NCBI RefSeq assembly: GCF_005116715.1
Contig: NZ_SWCI01000013.1
Location: 1 to 64,000, forward strand
Origin: Ferrimonas sediminicola
GTDB lineage: Bacteria; Pseudomonadota; Gammaproteobacteria; Enterobacterales; Shewanellaceae
Length of the DNA stretch: 64,000 bases
Direction: 5' to 3'
Positions 35,797 through 44,109 of the stretch are shown piece after piece. How positions within the stretch are numbered: position 1 is the first letter of the stretch; each line of letters opens with the position of its first letter. Position numbers and translations under genes: made by a program. The notes under the pieces are model-generated. The model was not told where the DNA came from and searched no databases. It worked only from the letters and a program-made list of their open reading frames with translations.

Positions 35797-35814
35797 TGAC
35801 GCCCTAGGATGACG

Positions 35815-35843
35815 AGGCCGACCCTTCGGGGCCGGCCTTTTTT
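35815..35843 (+). terminator. Rho-independent terminator after the cusBA-cueR group
   Basis: AGGCCG-A-CCC and GGG-C-CGGCCT pair around a TTCG loop with one mismatch, followed by six T's, about 20 bases after the cueR stop. Confidence 0.88.
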
Positions 35844-35993
35844 ATGGACCGCCCCTGACGGTGACGTGGCCGGCGGTGATCTGATGAGGCGGGCGCCGGA
35901 GAAGGGACGGAAATCACCGGCATCATCCAGTGGCATACCGCGCCAGGAGTAGGATTGATATTCCGGCGGGATGGCGTCGTTATGGGCAGGGAG

Positions 35994-36017
35994 AAAAAAG
36001 GCGGCCGAAGCCGCCAA
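35994..36017 (-). terminator. Rho-independent terminator of the DUF2057 gene
   Basis: On the minus strand GGCGGC and GCCGCC form a stem around a 4-base loop, followed by TTTTTT. It ends six bases past the stop of the DUF2057 gene. Confidence 0.85.
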
Positions 36018-36023
36018 GGTTGG

Positions 36024-36449
36024 TCAGAAAGTGAGGCTGCTTCTGGCCAGCACGGCCATCAGCTGGCTCTGGGTCAGCAGGGTATGCTCCACGGCGCCGG
36101 TGTCGCTGCGCAGGCTGATGGTAGGCTGGCGGGCAAACTGGCGTACTTCGGCATCGCTGCGCAGATCCGGCAGCTTGAGTCTGTAGACCTGGTCCTCGCT
36201 GGCTCTGAAGCTCAGGTAGAGGGGCTCTGAGCTGACAAATTCATGATCTTCCGCGTTGGGCTTCAGCAGTTCGGCGTAGCGCAGTTCCAGAATCTGCAGT
36301 CCGTTCTCCAGGGACAGGGTGCTGCGGTAGCTGGGCACCGCTTCGCCGTTGACCCGGTTGACCCACATTGAGGAGGGCAGCTCCAGGGTGGCGGCGTTCG
36401 CCAGGGCAGACAGCAGGCTGAGCAGAGTGGCTGAAATCAGGGCTTTCAT
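36024..36449 (-). CDS. DUF2057 (YccT-like) exported protein
   Basis: A 141-residue protein with a signal peptide (MKALISATLLSLLSALANA). The mature start ATLELPSSMWVNRVNGEAVP is typical of DUF2057 (YccT-like) proteins, whose role is unknown. GGAGA eight bases upstream selects the ATG at 36449 over one five codons earlier. It has its own terminator and is not obviously part of the copper unit. Confidence 0.8.
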   Translation of the reverse strand: MKALISATLLSLLSALANAATLELPSSMWVNRVNGEAVPSYRSTLSLENGLQILELRYAELLKPNAEDHEFVSSEPLYLSFRASEDQVYRLKLPDLRSDAEVRQFARQPTISLRSDTGAVEHTLLTQSQLMAVLARSSLTF

Positions 36450-36500
36450 AAGGTGTTTCTCCATAAAGATTCGTCAATGTGATCGGTGATGTTACGAATC

Positions 36501-36827
36501 TCAGGAGATGGGGGGGCGCAGCCTCCTCAGCGGCGGTGTGGGATACTCCGCCGGCAGTTGAAAGGGGGGCGGAATGCTTCCCGAACAGGGTAGCGGCGAG
36601 ATCCCGACAGGCAGCAGGACCGCCGCCGCCACCAGCACGCACCCCGACTGGCACTGATCACAGGGCGATGCGTCGGTGTGATGCATCACCGTGGTGCAGG
36701 CCAGTGGCTCACCGGCAGGCATCCGGTGAGCAGGCAGGGCTCGGGCGGGCTGAACCAGGCTGAGGGTCAGCAGCGTCAACAGCATGGTGAGCCACAGCCG
36801 GTTCTTTCGGGAAGCATTCCTAAACAT
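36501..36827 (-). CDS. Third small Cys/His-rich exported protein (DUF2946-like)
   Basis: A 108-residue protein with a basic N-terminus and a hydrophobic segment (WLTMLLTLLTLSLVQPARA). It continues with HRMPAGEPLACTTVMHH and a Cys cluster CDQCQSGC, then a second hydrophobic stretch and an ending LRRLRPPIS. The C-terminal RPPI and the C-x-x-C motif link it to the proteins at 29073 and 30208. It lies on the opposite strand and outside the cusBA unit. It is probably a metal-responsive or membrane-associated relative of unknown function. Confidence 0.6.
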   Translation of the reverse strand: MFRNASRKNRLWLTMLLTLLTLSLVQPARALPAHRMPAGEPLACTTVMHHTDASPCDQCQSGCVLVAAAVLLPVGISPLPCSGSIPPPFQLPAEYPTPPLRRLRPPIS

Positions 36828-36908
36828 GGTGCCAGGGTAAAGCCTCCCGCCGCGGGAGGGTCAAGGGGCGGCGGACGAGGAATCGTCTGCCGGGACGGCC
36901 GATCCTGT

Positions 36909-37628
36909 TTACTTGTGCCGGCAGGCGGCCAGGCGGTCAAACGCCTCCCCGTCGCTGGGCACCGGCAGCTGGTGTTTGCCGGCGTAGTAGCGGCGGGAGA
37001 ACACCTGGAAGAAGGCGTCCATCACCTCGGCGGCGTCGGGCTCGCCCGCCAGCTCCAGCACCATGGCCGCTACCTCGGCAGTGGCCAGCTGGTGATGGTG
37101 AACCGCTTCCCGCAGCTTGTAGTTGCTCAGCCGCTCCGGGTTGATGCTGAGTACCGGCATCCGCTTGAGGTAGGGGCTCTTGAAGTAGATCTTACGCGCC
37201 TGGGCCCAGGTGGCGTCCAGCAGCACAAACAGCGGCCGCTTGCCTTGTGGGCAGGGCAGCGGGGCTTCCACCACCGGCTGGTCGTCCACGTAGGCGTCGG
37301 GAAACACCAGGTAGGGTTGCCAGCGCGGATCGGCCAGGTAGGCCAGCATCTGCGGATCCGGCTCGGTGCGGTCCCAGACGAAGGCGGCGGTGTCCGGCAG
37401 GATCTCGGCGATGAGGCGACCGGTATTGGTCGGTTTCATCGGCTCCTTGCGGTGCATGATCAGGCAGAACGCTGGTGCGACCCGCTGTGGCAGACGGTAG
37501 CGGCAGGCGCAGTGGCTCTGGGCAATCTGGCAGCGCGGACAGCGCGCCACGGTGGCCCCCCGCGATTGGTAGGGTTTGCTGGACTGGGCCACCAGCCTGG
37601 CCCGCAGGGTGAGCACCGCGTTGTCCAT
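36909..37628 (-). CDS. tapT: DTW-domain tRNA-uridine aminocarboxypropyltransferase (TapT/YfiP-like)
   Basis: A 239-residue protein of the DTW family. The N-terminal zinc-binding-like Cys set RCPRCQIAQSHCACRYRLPQ is followed by LIMHRKEPMKPTNTGRLI. The family-naming motif is in VLLDATWAQARKIYF. E. coli TapT makes acp3U47 in tRNA from S-adenosylmethionine; the match in length (232 in E. coli) and motifs supports the same role. The ATG at 37628 is preferred to a GTG at 37634; it lies just after the stop of the permease gene upstream. Confidence 0.87.
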   Translation of the reverse strand: MDNAVLTLRARLVAQSSKPYQSRGATVARCPRCQIAQSHCACRYRLPQRVAPAFCLIMHRKEPMKPTNTGRLIAEILPDTAAFVWDRTEPDPQMLAYLADPRWQPYLVFPDAYVDDQPVVEAPLPCPQGKRPLFVLLDATWAQARKIYFKSPYLKRMPVLSINPERLSNYKLREAVHHHQLATAEVAAMVLELAGEPDAAEVMDAFFQVFSRRYYAGKHQLPVPSDGEAFDRLAACRHK

Positions 37629-37630
37629 GA

Positions 37631-38863
37631 TCACTGTCCGAATACCGGCAGCAGTTGCAGTTTACTGGCGATCTCGCACAGGGCCACCGTCAGGCCGAAG
37701 CCGATCACCAGCACGATGGCGCCCCGGCCGCCCGGTGCCCGGTAGCCGTCCCGGTGACGGCGGCGCACTTCGCGGGCCATCAGTGCCGGTACGATGGCGG
37801 CCCACAGGGTGGCGGCCAGGCCGGCGAAGCCGATGGCGTAGATGAAGCCGTGGGGCCAGGCCAGCGCCAGCAGCAGCGGCGGCAGGAAGGTGATGGCGGC
37901 GCTCTTGCTGCGGCCGGCCGCCGAGTTGTCGAAGCCAAATAGGTCGGCGATGAAGTCAAACAGCCCCAGGGTGACCCCGAGGAAGGAGCTGGCCACCGCC
38001 AGGTTGGCAAACAGCGACAGCATGGCGCCCAGGTTGCCGCCGTCACTGTGCTCTAGCGCCGCCACCAGATCCCCCATGTTGCCTCCCGCCTGGATCACCG
38101 GCAGCATCTGCTGCTGGCTGAGGTTGCCGAAGGTGAGGGTCAGCCACAGCAGGTAGATGGTGAACGCCAGGCCGGTTCCCGCCAGCAGGGCGGTGGCGAT
38201 GCGCCTGGGCTGCTTGCCATAGTATTTCACCAGGCTGGGCACGTTGCCGTGGTAGCCGAAGGAGGCCAGCATGAAGGGCAGGGCCGCCAGGCCGAAGATG
38301 GCGTACTCCTGGCCCTCGGCCGCCTCCGGCCACAGGTTGGTCGCCTCGATGCCGGGAGCGAGATCCAGGGTGGAGGCGGCGAAGGTGAGCAGCATGGCGC
38401 CGATCATGACGGTGCTGAGGCGATCCACCGCGCCCGCGCCCAGCCAGACGATGGCCGCCAGCACCCCGGCGAAGCAGAGCGCGGCCGGTTTGGCGGACAG
38501 CGCCAGCCCCAGGGTGGCGGAGGCGCCGTGGCTGACGATGGAGCTGCCGCCACTGATGTAGGCGTAGGTGAGGATGTAGAGCACGAAGGCGATGGAGATC
38601 CCGTTGGCCACCCGCCAGGAACGGCCCAGGGTGTCTCCTACCATGGAGTCGAAGCTGGCGCCTACGGGAAAGTGGAGGTTGGTTTCCAGCACGAACAGGC
38701 CGGAAAGCAGCATGCACAGCCAGGCAAAGGCCAGCATCATCAGGCTGTAGCCGTACCACATGCCGGCGCCGGTCACCGGCAGGGAGAACATGCCGGCTCC
38801 CACTGTGGTGGCGGCGATGATCATGGCCCCGCCAAGGAGGCCGGGGGAGGTGGGTTGTTTCAT
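37631..38863 (-). CDS. TyrP-type aromatic amino acid permease
   Basis: A 410-residue membrane protein with about 11 hydrophobic segments, of the hydroxy/aromatic amino acid permease (HAAAP) family. The N-terminal GAMIIAATTVGAGMFSLPVT is the signature of TyrP/Mtr/TnaB. Other conserved parts are NLHFPVGASFDSMVGDTLG and LPFMLASFGYHGNVPSLVKY. The likely role is proton-coupled uptake of tyrosine or tryptophan; substrate cannot be told by eye. It is followed at once by the DTW gene. Confidence 0.88.
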   Translation of the reverse strand: MKQPTSPGLLGGAMIIAATTVGAGMFSLPVTGAGMWYGYSLMMLAFAWLCMLLSGLFVLETNLHFPVGASFDSMVGDTLGRSWRVANGISIAFVLYILTYAYISGGSSIVSHGASATLGLALSAKPAALCFAGVLAAIVWLGAGAVDRLSTVMIGAMLLTFAASTLDLAPGIEATNLWPEAAEGQEYAIFGLAALPFMLASFGYHGNVPSLVKYYGKQPRRIATALLAGTGLAFTIYLLWLTLTFGNLSQQQMLPVIQAGGNMGDLVAALEHSDGGNLGAMLSLFANLAVASSFLGVTLGLFDFIADLFGFDNSAAGRSKSAAITFLPPLLLALAWPHGFIYAIGFAGLAATLWAAIVPALMAREVRRRHRDGYRAPGGRGAIVLVIGFGLTVALCEIASKLQLLPVFGQ

Positions 38864-38918
38864 CGGGTATCCAGAGTCAAAAAGGGCCCAGCAGGGCCCT
38901 TGTGGAAGGGTGGCGCCT

Positions 38919-41330
38919 TTAGCCTGCCTGGCTGATGGAGGCGCGCATGCTCACCGGCAGCTGCTTCAGCACCAGCTGGGCCAGGCTCTTGATCAGGTCG
39001 GTGTCGGGATCGTCGCCGATGCAGCCCATCTCCTTGAGTCTCAGGGTCAGGGTATTGAACACCTTCTTGTCGAAGAACTCCGGGGCGCTGGTGCCATGCA
39101 GCTTGCACAGGCGTTCGGCCAGCTTGGTCGCCTCCTTCTCCAGGGCGCCGCGTTCGATGCCGGGTTCGGCCTGGAGTCGGGCCAGCAGGATGGCGTAGCG
39201 CTGTAGGGTCTCCTGGCTGATGGCCGCCAGTTGCATCAGGCTGTTGCGGTGGCTCTCGACGAGGGTCAGCTGGCCGTTCTCCGCCTCGGCCAGGTGGCCG
39301 TGGTTGATCAGCTCGTTGATCAACGCCTGCAGATACTCCTCCAGTTCCCCGTCCAGCCCCATGAACAGCTCGGCCTGCAGCAGCGGGTAGAGCTGACGGG
39401 CATCGTCGATCAGGCCCTGACGGCTGGGCTTGGTGCATCTCAGCGCCAGGGAGGCCAGCAGGCTGGGCAGGATCATCAGGTGCAGGATGTTGTTGCGGTA
39501 GTAGGTCATGGTCACCGCCTGGTTGTCGGCGATGCTGACGATCTCACCCAGGTCATCCTGGCTCAGTTGGAACTTCTCCAGATCCAGCACCGTCTGCAAC
39601 ACCTTCTTGCCATCCCCCTCGGTCAGGGTGGTGTAGGGGGTGTAGGGCACCGCCTGCAGCAGCTTCAGGTAGAAGTCCAGCTGCTGCTCCAGGGCGGCCC
39701 TGGGCATGGCGTGTTGCTGGGTGGCCAGCAGGGTGGTGGCGGTCAGGGTGACCGAACTGACGGCGGCCGCGTCGTTGATGTTGCACATCAGCTGGTTGGC
39801 CAGCTCATTCACCACCGGGGTGAGCCAGGGTTGCTTCTGATACGGATCCTCCTGGGTGTCTTCACGCCAGTTGGGCACCTTGTCATTGAGGAACTGGTGG
39901 ACGGTGACCGGCTGGCCGAAGTTGACGTAGCCCTCGCCGTAGTTGCGCAGCTTCTTGAGGGCGGACAGGACCTGGCCGATCCCCTCCTTCTCCTTCTTCT
40001 TGCCCTTGAGCTCCTTGTGATAGGTGGACACCTCCATCACATGGTCGTAGCCCAGGTAGATGGGCACCAGGGTGACCGGGCGCTCGATGCCGCGCAGTAC
40101 CGTCTGGATGGTCATGGCGATCATCCCGGTCTTGGGGGGCAGCAGCCGGCCGGTACGGGAGCGGCCGCCTTCGCAGAAGTATTCGATGGAGTAGCCCCGG
40201 GCGAACAGCTGGTGCAGGTACTCGCGGAATACGTCGGCATACAGCTTGTTGCCCTTGAAGGAGCGACGGATGAAGAAGGCGCCGCCCTGGCGAAAGATCG
40301 GGCCGGCGGGCCAAAAGTTGAGGTTGACCCCGGCGGCGATGTGCGGCGGGACCATCCCCTGCTGGTAGATGATGTAAGAGAGCAGCAGGTAGTCCATGTG
40401 GCTGCGGTGGCAGGGGACAAACACGATTTCGTGGCCGTCCTGGGACAGCTGACGCACCTGCTCGGCGCCGCGGACGTTGATGCCGTTGTAGATCTTGTTC
40501 CACAGCCAGGAGAGGATCCGTTCACCGATGCGGATCAGGTTGCTGGAGTAGTCGGCGGCGATCTCCTCCAGGTACTCGGTGGCCCGCTCCCGGGCCTTCT
40601 CCTCGCTGATCCCCTTGCTTTTGGCTTCGTCGGCGATCGCCTGCTGCAGCCCCTGGGAGGCGAGCAGGCTGGCAAACAGCGCCTGGCGGTCGGGCAGGCG
40701 CGGACCGGTGGCCACGGTGCGCTGTCGGCCGAAGTGTACCCGGGCGACCCGGGCCAGCTTCTGGGCGATCCCCTCGTCGGTGCCGTGGTGGTCGGCCATG
40801 TAGCGCAGGGACACCGGGCGGGAGAAGCGGATGAAGTTGTCCCGTCCCAGCATCATCAGGATAAAGAACTTGCGCAGCCAGGTGGGGTGATCCCGGTTGA
40901 GCAGGGTGGCGGAAACGCTCTCCTCCTTGCCGGGATTCCGTCCCCAGAACAGGGACACCGGAACCACCTGGGCGTCCAGATCATCGTGGGTACGGTGCAG
41001 GCCGAGCAGCTTCTCGAAGCGGGCCATGAAGTCCGCCCTCTTGCGCTTGCCGAACAGCGGCGTCGCGCCGCTGAGCCACACCACCCGGCTGACCTTCTCC
41101 CCTTTGACCTCCAGGGGCTCCAGTGGGCTGGGCAGTCCGCAGTTCAGGCAGGCTTCGTGCAGCGCCAGCAGATCGGAGTGGGATTCGTGGGCCATCACGT
41201 ATACCAGGGGCCGCGTGGGATCGATATCCAGCTCGGAGGTGGGATCTTCCGGCACCAGACGGCTGGTCACCGCTGGCTTCTGCAGCCAGCGGGCACCCTG
41301 CATCCAGGGAGAAAGGTAGTCTTGAGTCAC
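38919..41330 (-). CDS. plsB: Glycerol-3-phosphate 1-O-acyltransferase
   Basis: An 803-residue membrane-bound enzyme that acylates position 1 of glycerol 3-phosphate to start phospholipid synthesis. The acyltransferase blocks are in order: I, VPCHRSHMDYLLLSYIIY (H-x4-D); II, GGAFFIRRSFKGNKLY; III, FCEGGRSRTGRLLPPKTGM; IV, VTLVPIYLGYDHVME. Length matches E. coli PlsB (807). It is divergent from lexA; in E. coli plsB and lexA are also neighbours. Confidence 0.97.
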   Translation of the reverse strand: MTQDYLSPWMQGARWLQKPAVTSRLVPEDPTSELDIDPTRPLVYVMAHESHSDLLALHEACLNCGLPSPLEPLEVKGEKVSRVVWLSGATPLFGKRKRADFMARFEKLLGLHRTHDDLDAQVVPVSLFWGRNPGKEESVSATLLNRDHPTWLRKFFILMMLGRDNFIRFSRPVSLRYMADHHGTDEGIAQKLARVARVHFGRQRTVATGPRLPDRQALFASLLASQGLQQAIADEAKSKGISEEKARERATEYLEEIAADYSSNLIRIGERILSWLWNKIYNGINVRGAEQVRQLSQDGHEIVFVPCHRSHMDYLLLSYIIYQQGMVPPHIAAGVNLNFWPAGPIFRQGGAFFIRRSFKGNKLYADVFREYLHQLFARGYSIEYFCEGGRSRTGRLLPPKTGMIAMTIQTVLRGIERPVTLVPIYLGYDHVMEVSTYHKELKGKKKEKEGIGQVLSALKKLRNYGEGYVNFGQPVTVHQFLNDKVPNWREDTQEDPYQKQPWLTPVVNELANQLMCNINDAAAVSSVTLTATTLLATQQHAMPRAALEQQLDFYLKLLQAVPYTPYTTLTEGDGKKVLQTVLDLEKFQLSQDDLGEIVSIADNQAVTMTYYRNNILHLMILPSLLASLALRCTKPSRQGLIDDARQLYPLLQAELFMGLDGELEEYLQALINELINHGHLAEAENGQLTLVESHRNSLMQLAAISQETLQRYAILLARLQAEPGIERGALEKEATKLAERLCKLHGTSAPEFFDKKVFNTLTLRLKEMGCIGDDPDTDLIKSLAQLVLKQLPVSMRASISQAG

Positions 41331-41472
41331 CGTTCAGTTCACTTCTTGTTCTTCAATTGACGTAGATTCTACACCGAAAGGCGGCCCGGCGGCAGTGAAG
41401 CTACAACTTCATTGAGATCGTCGGCTGTCACGGCCGGGTTCAACGCAAATAACTGTTGAATTTATCGCCTAC

Positions 41473-41509
41473 CTGTATATACTCACAGTGGTACTGTATA
41501 GATAAACAG
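41473..41509 (+). promoter_or_regulatory. Two LexA (SOS) boxes in front of lexA
   Basis: CTGTATATACTCACAG (41473-41488) and CTGTATAGATAAACAG (41494-41509) both fit CTG-N10-CAG. Their starts are 21 bases apart, and the second ends 10 bases before the lexA start. Tandem boxes are typical of autoregulated lexA genes. Confidence 0.95.
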
Positions 41510-41517
41510 GTAGAGTT

Positions 41518-42138
41518 ATGAAGCCGTTGACCCCGAGACAGAGCCAGGTGCTGGAGCTTATCCGCAGTCACATGCAGGAGACCGGTATGCCCCCCACCCG
41601 GGCCGAGATCGCCAAGCGCCTCGGGTTCCGCAGCGCCAATGCCGCCGAGGAGCATCTCAAGGCCCTGGCCCGCAAGCAGGTGATCGAGATTGTGCCCGGC
41701 ACCTCCCGGGGGATCCGCCTGCTGGACAACGGTCCCGAGCCCGAGCAGCTGGGGCTGCCACTGATCGGCCAGGTGGCCGCCGGTGAGCCGATTCTCGCCC
41801 AGCAGCACATCGAACAGCACTGCCAGATGGATCCCGCCCTGTTCCACCCCAGCGCCGACTTCCTGCTGAGGGTGCGCGGCGATTCCATGGTGGAGATCGG
41901 CATCATGGATGGCGACCTGCTGGCGGTACACAGCCAGAAGGAGGCGCGCAACGGTCAGGTGGTGGTGGCCCGGGTGGGCGAGGACGTGACGGTAAAACGG
42001 TTCGAACGTAAGGGGAACGTCGTCTACCTGCACGCGGAAAACCGAGAGTATCAGCCCATCGTGGTCGATCTGGAGCAGGAGTACATGTGCATCGAAGGTC
42101 TGGCGGTGGGGGTCATTCGCAACGGAGGATTGCACTGA
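41518..42138 (+). CDS. lexA: LexA repressor
   Basis: A 206-residue SOS repressor and self-cleaving serine protease. The N-terminal winged helix has [20 protein letters not shown] and [18 protein letters not shown]. The cleavage site Ala-Gly is in [11 protein letters not shown]. The catalytic Ser is in [16 protein letters not shown] and the Lys in [13 protein letters not shown]. Two SOS boxes precede it. It ends overlapping the sulA-like gene by one base. Confidence 0.97.
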   Translation: MKPLTPRQSQVLELIRSHMQETGMPPTRAEIAKRLGFRSANAAEEHLKALARKQVIEIVPGTSRGIRLLDNGPEPEQLGLPLIGQVAAGEPILAQQHIEQHCQMDPALFHPSADFLLRVRGDSMVEIGIMDGDLLAVHSQKEARNGQVVVARVGEDVTVKRFERKGNVVYLHAENREYQPIVVDLEQEYMCIEGLAVGVIRNGGLH

Positions 42139-42587
42139 TGAAGAGCAGGCATGTCACACAGTACCGCCACCCCGGCCTGTGGCAGGGGAGCTGGAATCAC
42201 GCTGCCAGCCTGACCAGGCTGGAGGACGGCATCGACACCCTGACCCGCCTCGCCCCCGAACTGGCGCAGCTGAGTCAGAAGGAGCGTTGGTTGGTGCTGG
42301 TGAATCCACCGGCGTTCGGCTGGAAACGGATACTGCAGGAGGCCGGCGTCGCCATGGATCGCATCCTGCTGGTGCGCTGTCAGGATGAGGTGGAGGGCCA
42401 GTGGGCGGTGGAGCAGGCCCTGTGTGGCCGCACCTGCTCGGCGGTGCTGGCCTGGTTGCCCACCCTGGCCGCCCGGGACTGGCGGCGTCTGGAGATGGCC
42501 AGCCGCCGGGCCGAGTGTTCCGGCTACCTGTTCCAGCCCCGGGGCCTGACCGTCGCACCCGCCCTGGTCAGCAACTGGATCCACTGA
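42138..42587 (+). CDS. sulA: SulA-like cell division inhibitor
   Basis: A 149-residue protein resembling SulA in its core: SQKERWLVLVNPPAFGWKRI, then ILLVRCQDEVEGQWAVEQAL, CSAVLAWLPTL, and a C-terminal CSGYLFQPRG. SulA blocks FtsZ polymerisation during SOS response. The start is the ATG at 42138, overlapping the lexA stop (TGATG) with GGAGG 11 bases upstream, so it is cotranscribed with lexA under the two SOS boxes. In E. coli the gene stands alone; the lexA-sulA operon is seen in Shewanella and Pseudomonas relatives. Confidence 0.85.
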   Translation: MKSRHVTQYRHPGLWQGSWNHAASLTRLEDGIDTLTRLAPELAQLSQKERWLVLVNPPAFGWKRILQEAGVAMDRILLVRCQDEVEGQWAVEQALCGRTCSAVLAWLPTLAARDWRRLEMASRRAECSGYLFQPRGLTVAPALVSNWIH

Positions 42588-42974
42588 TTACCGGAAAAAG
42601 GGGGGGCTTTAGGCAGTAATCAGCCCCAATCCCGGCTTTTGAATCTGATTCGTTCGTTTGTTTCCAAAATTAGCGTAATTTATCATTAATTTAGGCTTAT
42701 ATATTGCCATTCGGAAAATATGAGTTTTTTCCCCTGCCTTCCCCTTTCCCTCCTCCATTGAGTGCTATTCTTGATCTTGATCAAATGGGTTTATCTCATT
42801 AGGTTAGGAAATGACACGATCGCAGAGTCGTGTGCGGCAGGAGTAACTCCGGAATCAGCGGTTTCCGCAGTGTGCCCAACCTATTGAGGGGAGGGGAGCT
42901 TCATAGGGCTGTGAATTACTGTGCTGGCTCTCTTCTGGATATTGCAGGTTGCAATACACAGAGGAGCAGTTGTT
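42588..42974. other. 387-base regulatory gap before the cox genes
   Basis: No gene is visible. The stretch is markedly AT-rich around 42640-42720 and contains a perfect FNR-type box (42771-42784) and presumably the promoter of coxB. Confidence 0.6.
42771..42784 (+). promoter_or_regulatory. Perfect FNR/Crp-type box upstream of the cytochrome oxidase operon
   Basis: TTGATCTTGATCAA is an exact match to TTGAT-N4-ATCAA, the FNR consensus. It lies about 190 bases before coxB. FNR (EtrA in Shewanella) would repress or tune the oxidase under low oxygen; direction of the effect is inferred. Confidence 0.8.
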
Positions 42975-44099
42975 GTGAGACGTTACTTTTTGTTGGCCAT
43001 CGGCGTTCTGATGCCAACCCTGGCGCTGGCCACGGATGCAGATCTTAACCTGACACCCGGGGTGACCGCCATCAGTGAGCGGGTCTACGGCCTGCATATG
43101 ACCATCTTCTATATCTGTTGCGCCATCGCGGCGGTGGTGTTTGGCATGATGCTCTATTCGCTGATTCGCCACCGCAAGTCCAAGGGGGCCGTGCCCGCCA
43201 ACTTCCACGAAAGCACCAGGGTTGAGGTGCTGTGGACGGTGATCCCCTTTGTCATTCTCATCGTGATGGCGGTGCCCGCCACCAAGACCCTGGTGGCCAT
43301 GGAGGATCCCAGTGCCTCTGAGCTGACCATCCAGGTGACCGGTTCTCAGTGGAAGTGGCACTACAGGTATTTCGACCAGGGCGTTGAGTTTTACAGCCTG
43401 CTGTCCACCCCTCAGAATCAGATTCAAAACGCCGAGGCCAAGGGGGAGAACTACCTGCTCGAGGTGGACAAGCCCCTGGTGATCCCCGCCAATCGCAAGG
43501 TGCGCTTCCTGATGACCTCGGACGACGTCATCCACTCCTGGTGGGTGCCCGCTTTCGCGGTTAAGAAGGACGCCAACCCCGGCTTCATCAACGAGGCCTG
43601 GACCAAGGTGGACAAACCCGGCGTCTACCGCGGTCAGTGTGCCGAGCTGTGTGGCAAGGACCACGGCTTCATGCCGGTGGTGGTGGAGGTGCTGCCGGAG
43701 GCGGAGTTCGACATCTGGCTGGCGGAGCAGCAGGCCGCGGCCGCCGTCGCCGCCCAGGACGAGACCGCCGCCCTGACCCAGACCTTGACCCTGGAGGAGT
43801 CCATGGCCCTGGGGGAGCAGGTCTACCTCTCCCGTTGCGCCGCCTGCCATATGCCTAACGGCAACGGCCTCGAGGGGGTGTTCCCGGCGCTGAAGGGCAG
43901 CCCCGTCGCCCTGGGTGATCCCAAGGCGCACATCGGCATCGTGGTGCACGGCAGTCCCGGGACCGCCATGCAGGCGTTCGCCGCCCAGCTAACCAACAAG
44001 GAGCTGGCGGCGGTGGTGACCTATGAGAGAAACGCCTGGGGCAACAACGTAGGCGACGTGATACAGGCGGCGGATGTGGCTGCCTCCAAGGGAGAGTGA
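42975..44099 (+). CDS. coxB: Cytochrome c oxidase subunit II with fused cytochrome c domain (caa3 type)
   Basis: A 374-residue protein. It has a signal segment, then two membrane helices in the first 110 residues. The CuA domain has [19 protein letters not shown] and the metal-binding [12 protein letters not shown] (C-x3-C-x3-H ... M). A C-terminal cytochrome c domain carries [12 protein letters not shown] (CxxCH), so the subunit brings its own electron-donating haem. I chose the GTG at 42975 because AGAGGAGC precedes it; an in-frame ATG at 42921 has no good ribosome-binding site. First gene of the cluster. Confidence 0.93.
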   Translation: MRRYFLLAIGVLMPTLALATDADLNLTPGVTAISERVYGLHMTIFYICCAIAAVVFGMMLYSLIRHRKSKGAVPANFHESTRVEVLWTVIPFVILIVMAVPATKTLVAMEDPSASELTIQVTGSQWKWHYRYFDQGVEFYSLLSTPQNQIQNAEAKGENYLLEVDKPLVIPANRKVRFLMTSDDVIHSWWVPAFAVKKDANPGFINEAWTKVDKPGVYRGQCAELCGKDHGFMPVVVEVLPEAEFDIWLAEQQAAAAVAAQDETAALTQTLTLEESMALGEQVYLSRCAACHMPNGNGLEGVFPALKGSPVALGDPKAHIGIVVHGSPGTAMQAFAAQLTNKELAAVVTYERNAWGNNVGDVIQAADVAASKGE

Positions 44100-44109
44100 G
44101 AGCAGGCCA

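Noticed and set aside
39231-41360. 709-codon plus-strand frame over plsB
   Set aside because: Antisense shadow of plsB created by high GC; low-complexity Gly/Gln/Val sequence.
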